A DNA stretch of 38,670 nucleotides from Romeriopsis navalis LEGE 11480 (GCF_015207035.1 NZ_JADEXQ010000061.1:1-38670); one strand, 5' to 3'; counted from the stretch's first letter, positions 7,651 through 15,867 are shown. The notes: generated by a model not told the origin, from the sequence alone. Numbers and translations are program-made.

Positions 7651-7708
7651 CAACCGGCGGCATCAGACGGCTCGCTGCTCACCCTGCTGATGAACCAGAG
7701 CATTAGGC
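7645..7708 (+). repeat. attC-like sequence after the methyltransferase
   Basis: The stop codon sits in GCATAACAACCGGC, which resembles the R'' end of integron attC sites (RYYYAAC). A CATCAG...CTGATG stem follows, and GCATTAGGC at 7700-7708 roughly resembles the R' end. Overlap of gene end and R'' box is typical of gene cassettes. The match is imperfect and no integrase gene is in the window, so this is tentative. Confidence 0.28.
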
Positions 7709-7756
7709 TTACATCTTGCAGTATGTACAGTCTGCACTGCCAAAATCCACTTTGGA

Positions 7757-8650
7757 TCACTGCTTTTGATAAGCCTTGGGTGTCACCCCTGTCATCTGTC
7801 GGAAGACTTTTGTTAGGTGAGTTTGATTGGCAAATCCGCAATCTAGGGCAATGGTGCTAATTGCAGTCGATTTCTGTTCCAGTAATTGCTTGGCTCGTTC
7901 CACACGTTGTTGCATCAAATATTGATAGGGGGAAATTCCCACTGATTGCTTGAAAGATCGGCTAAAGTGAGATTCACTCATCTTGATCAGAGTAGCCAAA
8001 TCCAAAATCGATAAATCTTGTGTCAAATTGGCCTTCATATAATCAATAACTCGCTCCAACTGTGACCGAGATAAACCGCTGGATTTGAACTTAAGCGAAG
8101 GCTTACTAACTGCGTAGTTCTGCACTAAACGGGCAGCAAGTGCTGTTCCCAACGACTCGCCATATAGCCTGCCAGACAGACAACCCGTTTGGATTTCCAG
8201 CTTGAGTGCGTGGGCTAATTGCTGGATTACCGGATCATCGATCGCAAACTGTGGAATTAGCTCTATTTCGCGCTGCATCAGTTCCTGAGTGGTTTGATTT
8301 ATCAAAGTTGGGCTAATCGCAATCACTGAAAATTCGACTTTCCGATTCCAGTTTGTCCAGTGGTCTAGAAATGCTGGAATAACATCTATGCGACCATTGC
8401 CGTGGGTATAGTGTTTAAATTTGCCGTCCAAACAACGCTCTGCTTTGAAGTAACTTTTGGGGTCTGTGATCACCCGTGAATGTTGTAGAAGGCTATGCTC
8501 CATCGTTTTGTGGGGAGGATGGCAGTAGTGGGTAAAGGTTACACCTTTCCACCCGGTATGATAGCTAGCGACTAGGGGTGAGTGCGGAAGCACCCGCGCG
8601 GCTTCCTGTTGGTTTGTAAAATCAAGTGTGAAGGTTGCACGATTCACCAT
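7757..8650 (-). CDS. AraC-family transcriptional regulator
   Basis: A 297-residue protein. The C-terminal 100 residues form the AraC-type double helix-turn-helix: VIDYMKANLTQDLSILDLAT, then MSESHFSRSFKQSVGISPYQ and the second unit IALDCGFANQTHLTKVFRQM, ending GVTPKAYQKQ. The N-terminal about 180 residues lack a recognisable family motif and probably form the effector or dimer domain. It is transcribed away from the adjacent NTF2-like gene, and the 125-base spacer contains an inverted repeat (8676-8697) that could be its operator. It points toward the methyltransferase end. The target pathway is not evident. Confidence 0.92.
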   Translation of the reverse strand: MVNRATFTLDFTNQQEAARVLPHSPLVASYHTGWKGVTFTHYCHPPHKTMEHSLLQHSRVITDPKSYFKAERCLDGKFKHYTHGNGRIDVIPAFLDHWTNWNRKVEFSVIAISPTLINQTTQELMQREIELIPQFAIDDPVIQQLAHALKLEIQTGCLSGRLYGESLGTALAARLVQNYAVSKPSLKFKSSGLSRSQLERVIDYMKANLTQDLSILDLATLIKMSESHFSRSFKQSVGISPYQYLMQQRVERAKQLLEQKSTAISTIALDCGFANQTHLTKVFRQMTGVTPKAYQKQ

Positions 8651-8675
8651 AGGCTTGAACCTAGTCAGGATTTCA

Positions 8676-8697
8676 TATCCTAAGCAGGATTAGGATA
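8676..8697. promoter_or_regulatory. Inverted repeat in the araC-like/NTF2-like divergent spacer
   Basis: TATCCTA at 8676-8682 and TAGGATA at 8691-8697 are exact reverse complements with an 8-base spacer, located between two divergent gene starts. The position suits an operator, for example for the AraC-type protein. This is inference from position only. Confidence 0.35.
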
Positions 8698-8775
8698 ATT
8701 TTAGCAGAATTAGATGGGACGGTAGGTGGAGGCTAAGACTACTGTAGGGGTGTTATCCATTTCCTTCACCTATTT

Positions 8776-9180
8776 ATGCCAAATCAACCTGCAACAGAAA
8801 TCGAGTTACTGCGCGCAGCCTACGTGTCCTTTAACGCACGCGACATTGATGCCGTCCTCTCGGTTATGACTCCCGATGTACGCTGGCCGAGAGCATTCAA
8901 AGGCGGTTTTGTTCGTGGACCTAAAGAAGTCCGTGCTTACTGGACAGAGCAGTGGAGTGAGATCGCTGGACACGTCGAGCCGATTGCCTTTAACTCGGAA
9001 GCGGATGGACAGATCCTGGTCGAGGTGCATCAGGTCGTGCGTGATCTGACCGGAGCCTTGCTTGTCGATGAGTATGTCGGTCACCGTTTTACCCTTGCGC
9101 ATGGCTTGATTCAAGCTATGGAAATCTGTCCACTGTCATCGTCTGACCTCGATGCCCAATGTTATCCTCATGATGAGTAA
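8776..9180 (+). CDS. NTF2/SnoaL-like domain protein
   Basis: A 134-residue protein with the cone-shaped NTF2-like fold signature: LLRAAYVSFNARDIDAVLSV, then MTPDVRWPRAF with the conserved 'xxDVxW' turn, RGPKEVRAYWTEQW, and later beta strands ILVEVHQVVRD and GHRFTLAHGLI. Family members are small-molecule isomerases, hydratases, epoxide hydrolases or ligand-binding proteins, and sequence alone does not separate these. There is no signal peptide. No strong Shine-Dalgarno sequence precedes the ATG. It diverges from the AraC-type gene and converges on the LuxR-type gene. Confidence 0.8.
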   Translation: MPNQPATEIELLRAAYVSFNARDIDAVLSVMTPDVRWPRAFKGGFVRGPKEVRAYWTEQWSEIAGHVEPIAFNSEADGQILVEVHQVVRDLTGALLVDEYVGHRFTLAHGLIQAMEICPLSSSDLDAQCYPHDE

Positions 9181-9237
9181 AAGACTAGATCAAGAAAAAA
9201 TAGGACAGGTGAACGACAAGTTAATTCTTAATGAATG

Positions 9238-9957
9238 CTATTGTAATTGTCTTTCTGCTGAAAGCCGCGTCGCCATTTCGGTACGAGAAGAGACTTCAAG
9301 CTTGCGGAATATTTTTTTCAGTGCTTGCTTGACAGAGTTCTCAGTAATCCAAAGTTCCGCACCAACTTCTGCATTTTTCTTCCCTAAAGATACAAGATCC
9401 GCTATCTGACGCTCACGAGCGGTAAGACGTGCTGATAGAGGCATTGAATCACTATCAACAGAGTTTTTTGCAAAATTAGGAGATTGTTGGATACGCACGG
9501 TTGCCGCCCATACTGATAGGTGTAGGCATATCGCACTCATGTCGGCTAAATTTTGGTTGTTAAAGTTAGGCTGAGACTTCTCGCGAGTGCAACCCAACAC
9601 GCCGATTAGCTGCCCCTGGGTAACGACTGGGCCTGCCATCACATGCCAGTGATCTGGTCGAGGGCAGATAATTTGCCAGGCTTTGGGTGAGGTGACTAGA
9701 CTTTCATGAACTGGGGCGTGTTGCTCGGCTAAATAACGAGCAATTGGGTTGCGTTCAGTTGAAAGAACCGTTTCTATCGCCTTTTTGAAAGCGGGATTTA
9801 AGTTGCGCTCTGCTGCAAGGATGCGATCAAAGAAGAAGATTCCTGAGCGCGTTGCTGCGAAGTGTTCTCCAATTTTTGGCGCAACTCGTGCTCGAAATTC
9901 ATCTTCGCCTGTCGCTTGGTTAATCGCTTGAAACAGGCTCTGCAAATGGCTTTTCAT
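9238..9957 (-). CDS. LuxR-type transcriptional regulator with GAF-like sensor part
   Basis: A 239-residue protein. Residues about 172-235 form a LuxR/GerE helix-turn-helix: LTARERQIADLVSLGKKNAE, then WITENSVKQALKKIFRKLEV. The first 150 residues look like a GAF-type sensor fold, with ARVAPKIGEHFAATRSGIFF near the start and AGPVVTQGQLIGVLGCTREK around residue 100. There is no receiver domain with a phospho-aspartate, so a ligand rather than a kinase probably controls it. It is divergent from the DJ-1/PfpI gene with a spacer of about 140 bases, which suggests it may control that gene. Confidence 0.85.
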   Translation of the reverse strand: MKSHLQSLFQAINQATGEDEFRARVAPKIGEHFAATRSGIFFFDRILAAERNLNPAFKKAIETVLSTERNPIARYLAEQHAPVHESLVTSPKAWQIICPRPDHWHVMAGPVVTQGQLIGVLGCTREKSQPNFNNQNLADMSAICLHLSVWAATVRIQQSPNFAKNSVDSDSMPLSARLTARERQIADLVSLGKKNAEVGAELWITENSVKQALKKIFRKLEVSSRTEMATRLSAERQLQ

Positions 9958-10099
9958 CTGACTTCTTATATCTACAACAAATGAGTAAATTTACAAAAGA
10001 CTACCCGAACGAGGTCTAGGCGTCGTCCAAGCTCCTCTCTATCGTAGATGGCATAGATGCTCACTGACATCGTTCTAGCATCATTAATTGGGAGAAAAA

Positions 10100-10771
10100 A
10101 TGACTGAGCTACAAACTAACTGGCCACATTATGTCATTGGCATTGTTATCTATCCCGGCATGACCACCCTGGACATAGTTGGTCCTCAGACAGTATTTGC
10201 TGGGTTGCCTAACGTTACAATTCATCGCGTTTGGAAAACGCTAGCGCCTGTTACGGGAGACGATGGCATGGTGATCCTGCCAGATACTACTTTTACAGAT
10301 TGTCCGCCTGTCGATGTCATCTGTATCGGTGGCGGTCGTGGACAGAGCGCGATTATTGATGATACTGAACTGCTCAATTTTCTAAAGTTACAGGGCGAAA
10401 AAGCGAAGTTCGTAACCTCTGTTTGCGGTGGCTCTGAGTTTCTCGCTAAAGCAGGACTACTCAATGGCTATCGCGCTGCCACTCACTGGGCAGCACGCCC
10501 ATTGCTAGCCAAGTTGGGTGTTGAAGTCGGCACGGAGCGAGTGGTCGTCGATCGTAATCGGATGACTGGCGGTGGTGTCACGGCCGGAATTGACTTTGGG
10601 CTAACAGTTGCTGAAGCACTCTATGACGAAGATGTTGCCAAGATTAGCCAGCTATTGATGGAATACGATCCAGCGCCGCCTTACGATGTAGGTTCGCCAG
10701 ACAAAGCTGGGCCTGAGCTGATAGAGAAAGCTATCCTGTACATGGCCCAGACATTGGGTACAACTTTATGA
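10100..10771 (+). CDS. DJ-1/PfpI superfamily protein, isonitrile-hydratase-like
   Basis: A 223-residue protein of the class I glutamine-amidotransferase-like DJ-1/PfpI superfamily. The nucleophile elbow is FVTSVCGGSEFLAKAGLLNG, with the reactive cysteine in VCGG. The early GIVIYPGMTTLDIVGPQTVF and the later ATHWAARPLL and GGGVTAGIDFGL segments are the pattern of isonitrile hydratases and of GlxA-type sensor domains. It lacks the AraC-type tail of GlxA regulators, so an enzyme is more likely. I chose ATG 10100 because GGGAG lies 5-9 bases upstream; a TTG at 10088 is in frame but weaker. Its exact substrate is unproven. Confidence 0.85.
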   Translation: MTELQTNWPHYVIGIVIYPGMTTLDIVGPQTVFAGLPNVTIHRVWKTLAPVTGDDGMVILPDTTFTDCPPVDVICIGGGRGQSAIIDDTELLNFLKLQGEKAKFVTSVCGGSEFLAKAGLLNGYRAATHWAARPLLAKLGVEVGTERVVVDRNRMTGGGVTAGIDFGLTVAEALYDEDVAKISQLLMEYDPAPPYDVGSPDKAGPELIEKAILYMAQTLGTTL

Positions 10772-10869
10772 CTACTCATGGCCCTTCTGAGCAATTGTTT
10801 ATCAGAGCAGATGATGCCAACATGATTAGCGCATCCGTTGCCTATGCATTGTCGTCTAACAGCCTCTAA
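10768..10869 (+). CDS. Possible 33-residue peptide overlapping the DJ-1 gene stop
   Basis: An ATGA overlap joins this frame to the DJ-1/PfpI stop. It reads MTTHGPSEQLFIRADDANMI and then SASVAYALSSNSL before TAA. The second half matches the abandoned NRPS tail at 6717-6765. It may be a leftover fragment rather than a gene. The start overlap would permit translational coupling. Confidence 0.25.
   Translation: MTTHGPSEQLFIRADDANMISASVAYALSSNSL
10816..10864 (+). repeat. 49-nt dispersed direct repeat, copy B
   Basis: See copy A at 6717-6765: same orientation, same length, 40 of 49 bases identical, and similarity retained at the peptide level. The distance between copies is 4.1 kb. Confidence 0.7.
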
Positions 10870-10891
10870 TATGTTGTAAGCAGTGAAGGTA

Positions 10892-11146
10892 TCAAAGGTC
10901 TGATGCATTATCTGGGGCAATTTCAACCCCTTGAGACATTTGCATTACCTGCTGTTCAGTAATCAGACTATCTAATCCATCATAGGCGATACCTAAATCC
11001 TTACAGGATTGTTGCAAAGCGAGCTGAAAGGCGACGTTATCTGTACCATAGCCACACTGCTTTGTTGCGATTGTCAGCCCTAACTTTGCATTGCTCTTAG
11101 CACAATCAACTAGCGTGATACCGGTTAAAGGACTTTGTGCAGACAT
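10892..11146 (-). CDS. Small conserved cyanobacterial-type protein, function unknown
   Basis: An 84-residue protein that begins MSAQSPLTGITLVDCAKSNA and has a second conserved-looking stretch TKQCGYGTDNVAFQLALQQS, ending in an acidic tail. Two cysteines (in VDCAK and KQCGYG) plus a third in SCKDLGI are regularly spaced. I recognise the general pattern from cyanobacterial genomes but know no name or function. I chose the ATG at 11146, with AAGGAA upstream, over an in-frame ATG at 11164. It is encoded opposite to the DJ-1 gene and to the MscS cluster, so it is probably an independent unit. Confidence 0.6.
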   Translation of the reverse strand: MSAQSPLTGITLVDCAKSNAKLGLTIATKQCGYGTDNVAFQLALQQSCKDLGIAYDGLDSLITEQQVMQMSQGVEIAPDNASDL

Positions 11147-11164
11147 AAACCATTCCTTGATCAA

Positions 11165-11408
11165 AACTACGAAAAACTTGCAGGAGACTAGCTTAGCTAA
11201 ATTAATGAGTTAAGTGTTTCCTACTTGATTCCAGCCTAGTGTGGATGCCTAATGGATGCTAGGGATTATATGCAGTTTCCTACTTTAGAGAGATGCTTAC
11301 AAAATATTGTCAGTAATTATGTAGCTAAATATCTGCAATTGTGGACATTCATTGGGCTACAGCTCGATCGTAGATTGAACTAGCTATGTACCTGAGTGAG
11401 GTTCAACC
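11165..11408. other. Intergenic region before the MscS cluster
   Basis: About 245 bases, AT-rich, between divergent genes, so promoters for both are expected here. I see no clear -35/-10 pair or strong inverted repeat that I would call. Confidence 0.4.
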
Positions 11409-11663
11409 ATGATCGAAAAACAAGCTGACGCTATTACTGGTGGTGATTGTGATGCGAATACCTACCAAGCCTCTGTCGCTGGTGAAGAAGCTGTTGGTGG
11501 GAGTGCATCAGTACCTGGCCAGAATGATACTGATCAACTGGCTGCCGCTGTTGGCATTGAAGTTACGCCCGAAATGCCGCTACAGCTCAGTGCAGATATG
11601 TCTGAACGCGATGACCACCGCTGGGAACTAAACCAGGCATCCGAAACTGGTCAGCAATTGTAG
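11409..11663 (+). CDS. DUF6335-like small acidic protein
   Basis: An 84-residue acidic protein reading AITGGDCDANTYQASVAGEE and AVGGSASVPGQNDTDQLAAA, with a C-terminal ERDDHRWELNQAS. The 'TGGDxDA...GEEAVGGSxxxPxQ' and 'RDDxRWELxxxS' blocks are the pattern I associate with the cyanobacterial DUF6335 family, whose function is unknown. There is no membrane segment. It ends 10 bases before the first MscS channel and is probably co-transcribed with it, which suggests a role in the same response. Confidence 0.65.
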   Translation: MIEKQADAITGGDCDANTYQASVAGEEAVGGSASVPGQNDTDQLAAAVGIEVTPEMPLQLSADMSERDDHRWELNQASETGQQL

Positions 11664-11673
11664 GACTTTAATC

Positions 11674-12594
11674 ATGGAAGACATTTCGTTAGCTGCTGCA
11701 TGGGACAAAATTGGCAATATGTTGGAATATAGCATTCGTCTTATTCCAAATCTTATTCTCGGTATCATTGTATTTGTCATATTTTGGATAATCGCTCGAA
11801 TTTTTCGGACTATCGTTCGTAAAATTGCACAGACCCGTAAAAAATCACGCAATGTTGGGCTTGTTTTTGGACGTTTGGCACAAGGGGGAATTATCATTCT
11901 CGGCATCCTTGTCGCAGCGACAATTGTCTTTCCATCATTCCAGCCAGCGGATTTGCTTAATACTCTTGGTATTGGTGGTGTCGCGATCGGTTTTGCATTT
12001 CGTGACGTACTTCAAAATTTTTTAGCAGGTATTTTAATTTTACTTACTGAACCATTTCAAATTGATGATCAGATTGTATTTAAGGGCTTTGAAGGTACAG
12101 TTGAACGCATTCAGACGAGGGCTACAATCATTCGCACTTATGATGGGCGTCGAGTCGTTATTCCAAATGCTGAGCTATTTACTAACTCCGTTACGGTCAA
12201 TACAGCCCACGAGCAACGCCGGCTACAGTATGACTTTGGGATTGGCTATGGCGATGATATTGCTAAAACGAAGAGACTCATCCTGGAAGTCCTAAACGGC
12301 AATGAAGATATTGTCAATCACCCAGCGCCAGAAGTGCTTGTTGTAGAATTAGCAGATTGTACGATCAATCTGCGTGCGCGCTGGTGGATTAATCCACCGA
12401 ATCGAGCTGAAGCACTTGATTCACGTGATCGTGTATTGGAAGAGGTTTGCAATACATTAGTTGGCCATGGCATTGACTTACCATTTCCAACTCAACAAAT
12501 TCTGTTTCATGATCAAACCGAAGAAACCGATGGCGATCGAACTCGTCAACGCGAAGGTTGGCCGGCTGGAAAGGTTGCAATGGATCAATCGTAG
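11674..12594 (+). CDS. MscS-type mechanosensitive channel (first of three)
   Basis: A 306-residue inner-membrane channel of the small-conductance MscS family, which opens when membrane tension rises after osmotic downshock. Helices are at about residues 18-40 (IRLIPNLILGIIVFVIFWII) and 68-90. The pore-lining TM3 is LGIGGVAIGFAFRDVLQNFL at about 99-118, glycine/alanine-rich as usual. It is followed by the beta domain (FQIDDQIVFKGFEGTVERIQ, then RRVVIPNAELFTN) and the C-terminal alpha/beta vestibule. Its length is close to E. coli MscS (286 residues). It lies just after the DUF6335-like gene and about 135 bases before the ATPase-like gene. Confidence 0.95.
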   Translation: MEDISLAAAWDKIGNMLEYSIRLIPNLILGIIVFVIFWIIARIFRTIVRKIAQTRKKSRNVGLVFGRLAQGGIIILGILVAATIVFPSFQPADLLNTLGIGGVAIGFAFRDVLQNFLAGILILLTEPFQIDDQIVFKGFEGTVERIQTRATIIRTYDGRRVVIPNAELFTNSVTVNTAHEQRRLQYDFGIGYGDDIAKTKRLILEVLNGNEDIVNHPAPEVLVVELADCTINLRARWWINPPNRAEALDSRDRVLEEVCNTLVGHGIDLPFPTQQILFHDQTEETDGDRTRQREGWPAGKVAMDQS

Positions 12595-12728
12595 ACCCTC
12601 CGAGTCGGCAGTCAGAAAGCCTATCAGAACGAAAATCATGCATAATTAGACGTAACTCAGTATTCGTAGATTATGCATCATTATCATTTTGTGGGATGAA
12701 TTAGCTATCGGTAGTATGGCTTTGTTTT

Positions 12729-13931
12729 ATGGAAAACCTCATTGCGCGTTTGAATGAGCGGTTACACAAAATCGCACTTTTTCGCTGGATTTGGCCCTCT
12801 AGTGATCAAGCGGAACAATCTGCACCGGCTGTTGTGCTAGAAGATTTGCCCAGTGCGATTCGCCATTGCTTACTCACGACAATTCAGCAACTCCCAACGC
12901 ATCCTGATATTCGGGCATATATCCGCAGTGAGGTGCTTGATCAACTCAGCCAGTGGCAGGGGAAATCGGAAAATGGCTGTAATTCGCTGGTATTTCTGGG
13001 ACGACCAACTTTAGAAATCAATCATTTGGTTCCAGATAGCTTGGCTGACTGGCTTGGGCAACAGATCTATGCGACTCCCGAAACGATTCATATTTTAGAT
13101 TGGCAAGTCCGTCCACCGAGTATCGATATACTACTATCGCAGCTTAAACAGTCGTTGCAGGTTGCTTTAAACGGCGATCGCAGTACAGTCAAAATTGTGG
13201 TCATTCCAAATTTGAACTGGTGCTTCCTTCGCAGTGCTGAAGGGCTCGATGGCATTGAATATCTTCAGCAACAAATTCAAGATAATCCGCAAATTTTCTG
13301 GATTATTGGGGCGGGGCAAGTTGCCTGGGAATATCTTAATTCTGTTCTACACATTGAGGCCTACTGCCCATTGCAACGGATAATTCCTGCATTATCCGGT
13401 GAACAGTTGCAACTATGGCTTAAGCCTATGGTGAGAGAGAATCAATTACAGTTTCCAGTACAGTCAATATCAGACAAACTCAATCAGGTAAGACAGCCTG
13501 ATGACGCTCAGGATCAAAGTACATCTTTAGAAACAGCATTCTTTGAGCGTTTAGCAGATATTTCTGCAGGGATTGGACTGATTACAACCCAAATATTCCT
13601 GCGATCGATATACCAAGACTCTGAGGCCGATTTACAACCATCTGAATCACACCAATTGATGCTTACTTGGCCAGCCACGCCCAGTTTCCCTGATATCGAT
13701 CGTGATGATAGCTATGTGCTGTATTCATTGCTCATGCATGGCGATTTGAGTTTGCCGCAATTAGCCGAAAGTCTTGGTGACCCGATTGAGCAAGTTAATG
13801 CCGCAATTCAGAACCTCCGGCGATTGGGCTTGATTGAACAGCAGGGGAGCATCCTGCAAGTTAATCCAATCTATTATTTGCCACTGTGCGATCGATTGAG
13901 TCGTGAAAATTTTGTTATTCCTCAAAAATAG
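12729..13931 (+). CDS. ATPase-like protein with C-terminal winged helix, between two MscS genes
   Basis: A 400-residue cytosolic protein of no family I can name. The middle looks like a degenerate P-loop NTPase fold. A Walker-B-like strand IVVIPNLNWCFLRSAEGLDG is at about residues 157-176, and FWIIGAGQVAWEYLNSV near 195-211 resembles a sensor-1 strand, but no GxxxxGK[ST] Walker A is visible. Residues about 335-395 (YVLYSLLMHGDLSLPQLAES, VNAAIQNLRRLGLIEQQGSI) form a winged helix. This could be an ATPase-derived regulator that senses or controls channel state, or a MarR-like regulator. It ends 12 bases before the second MscS start, so the two are clearly co-transcribed. Confidence 0.75.
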   Translation: MENLIARLNERLHKIALFRWIWPSSDQAEQSAPAVVLEDLPSAIRHCLLTTIQQLPTHPDIRAYIRSEVLDQLSQWQGKSENGCNSLVFLGRPTLEINHLVPDSLADWLGQQIYATPETIHILDWQVRPPSIDILLSQLKQSLQVALNGDRSTVKIVVIPNLNWCFLRSAEGLDGIEYLQQQIQDNPQIFWIIGAGQVAWEYLNSVLHIEAYCPLQRIIPALSGEQLQLWLKPMVRENQLQFPVQSISDKLNQVRQPDDAQDQSTSLETAFFERLADISAGIGLITTQIFLRSIYQDSEADLQPSESHQLMLTWPATPSFPDIDRDDSYVLYSLLMHGDLSLPQLAESLGDPIEQVNAAIQNLRRLGLIEQQGSILQVNPIYYLPLCDRLSRENFVIPQK

Positions 13932-13943
13932 GGTTAATTTGCC

Positions 13944-14807
13944 ATGATACAAAATTTTATTTTAGCCGAGTCAGCCACTGATGCTGCTAGCAAAACTAAG
14001 GAAATATTGGCCCAAGTCACAGCCTGGAAAATTACTCAAGCCTTTGTGATCTTGGCCTTGGCCTATGCTGCGATCCGATTAATTGATTGGCTCGTCATCG
14101 CACTCTCTGAAAAAGTTGCCAAGGAATGGCGACTGCGAGTCAAGCAATTTCTCCCATTTTTACGTATGGGCGTACTGACTAGTGCGCTCATCATATTAAT
14201 GAATTTATTTCTAAATCTCTCACAAGAAAATATATTTGCTGTCACCGGTACAGTTGCCGTAGCTGTAGGATTTGCCTTCAAAGATTATGTCAGCTCCGTT
14301 ATTGCAGGCATTATTGGCATTTTTGAAGCATCCTATCGTGTGGGCGATCGTGTCACGATTGGTGGGGAATATGGGGAAGTCATTGGATACGGACTACGGG
14401 GAGTACGCATCCAAACACCAACTGATAATATTGTTACGATCCCGCACAATCAGATTTGGACCAGCGGTGTCTCTAATGCCAATATGGGTCGGCTAGAAGC
14501 TCAAGTTGTAACGAGTTTTTTTCTAGCCCATCATGTTGATGTCGCATTGGTTGAAAAAATCCTATACCGCGTGGCACACACTAGCAAGTACACGCATTTG
14601 CAGTTGCCGATCGTTGTCATCATGGAAGATTGCCATTGGGGTAGTTTATTCAAACTTAAATGCTATCCGCTCGATGCACGGAACGAATTTCTCTATAAAA
14701 GCGATCTGACACGTCGGGCCAAATATCTCTTTAGCAAGCAGCAAATTTCATATCCTCAGCTGTTAAAGATTCCCGATACAGCTGCCTCGGCCACCGCGCA
14801 TCAATAG
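13944..14807 (+). CDS. MscS-type mechanosensitive channel (second of three)
   Basis: A 287-residue MscS-family channel, divergent from the other two in the window. TM1 is at about residues 30-52 (ITQAFVILALAYAAIRLIDW), TM2 at about 72-92, and TM3 is FAVTGTVAVAVGFAFKDYVS from about 98. The beta domain follows (YRVGDRVTIGGEYGEVIGYG, then NIVTIPHNQIWTSGVSN). The cytosolic C-terminal part is shorter and contains an unusual MEDCHWGSLFKLKCY segment. It has two cysteines, whereas MscS itself has none. It starts 12 bases after the ATPase-like gene, probably as the second gene of that unit. Confidence 0.93.
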   Translation: MIQNFILAESATDAASKTKEILAQVTAWKITQAFVILALAYAAIRLIDWLVIALSEKVAKEWRLRVKQFLPFLRMGVLTSALIILMNLFLNLSQENIFAVTGTVAVAVGFAFKDYVSSVIAGIIGIFEASYRVGDRVTIGGEYGEVIGYGLRGVRIQTPTDNIVTIPHNQIWTSGVSNANMGRLEAQVVTSFFLAHHVDVALVEKILYRVAHTSKYTHLQLPIVVIMEDCHWGSLFKLKCYPLDARNEFLYKSDLTRRAKYLFSKQQISYPQLLKIPDTAASATAHQ

Positions 14808-15025
14808 ACTTGCCTCAAGCCGATATATTTCATCCTATTTAGAGATTCTTTTTGTGAGGAGTATTGCTAAGTTCAAGCTAAGCAAGATGTTGTTTCTCAG
14901 GTATTGACTCAACTGCATACATGATTATCTGCTTGTTGATTCAAGCTAAATTTTCAGGTGCATTTTGATCTGCCAGAAAACTTACCTATCTGTGGCTCTG
15001 AAACACAATACTTCCAAAATACACT

Positions 15026-15829
15026 ATGCAAGGTATTCAAAATAAAAATGTGCTGATCACCGGCGCAAGTTCCGGAATTGGTCAAGCGATCGCGATTCGT
15101 TTAGCTGCAGAGGGGGCAAATGTCGCTGTCAACTATTACAGTGATCAGTCTGGTGCTGAGACGACTCGCGCAAAAATTCAAACTCATTACCAGCAGCAGC
15201 AACTAACTAGTGCAAAAACCGCAATCTACCAAGCAGATGTCGCCGATCGCCACGCCGTCAATCAGATGTTTAGCTGGATGAAGCAGGAATTTGGCTCTGT
15301 TGATGTGCTCATCAATAATGCTGGTATTCAAACTGAATCACCTTCGCATGAAACTGATGCCGATAGCTTCCAAAAAGTCCTTGCCACGAATCTCAACGGC
15401 ACTTACTTTTGCGCGATTGAGGCAATTCAAGGATTTCTCGATCGTCACTATGCTGGTGTAATTATCAATGTTTCTAGCGTTCATGAAATAATCCCTCGGC
15501 CCCAATATTTATCCTATGCGGTCAGTAAAGGCGGGGTTGATAGCTTAACCGAAACCCTCGCTCTAGAATATGCAAAGCATCGGATTCGCGTCAATGCCAT
15601 CGGCCCTGGTGCCACAAAAACACCAATTAACGACTGGAGTGATGAAGCCAATAAACTGGACGAACTCGCTCAACATATTCCCATGGGGCGAGTGGGTACG
15701 CCCGAGGAGATGGCAGCGGCTGTCGCTTTTTTGATCTCTGATGAAGCTAGCTATATTACCGGACAAACCTTATTTATCGATGGTGGATTAACTTTATATC
15801 CATCTTTTCAGCAACCCTGGACAAGTTAG
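15026..15829 (+). CDS. Short-chain dehydrogenase/reductase
   Basis: A 267-residue classical SDR. The NAD(P)-binding motif is TGASSGIG at about residues 13-20, then LINNAG near 94-99 and the catalytic set Asn, Ser (NVSSVHE), Tyr and Lys (YAVSK, about 163-167). The end '[20 protein letters not shown]' is typical of the glucose 1-dehydrogenase-like group. The arginine-free acidic loop region makes the cofactor choice uncertain. It reduces or oxidises a sugar or small alcohol. In cyanobacteria such genes are often in stress regions, and glucose dehydrogenase is possible but unproven. It stands alone and is followed by a strong terminator palindrome. Confidence 0.88.
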   Translation: MQGIQNKNVLITGASSGIGQAIAIRLAAEGANVAVNYYSDQSGAETTRAKIQTHYQQQQLTSAKTAIYQADVADRHAVNQMFSWMKQEFGSVDVLINNAGIQTESPSHETDADSFQKVLATNLNGTYFCAIEAIQGFLDRHYAGVIINVSSVHEIIPRPQYLSYAVSKGGVDSLTETLALEYAKHRIRVNAIGPGATKTPINDWSDEANKLDELAQHIPMGRVGTPEEMAAAVAFLISDEASYITGQTLFIDGGLTLYPSFQQPWTS

Positions 15830-15867
15830 CAACCATTCAGCACTGAGCAAACAGCCTGCAAACCCAC

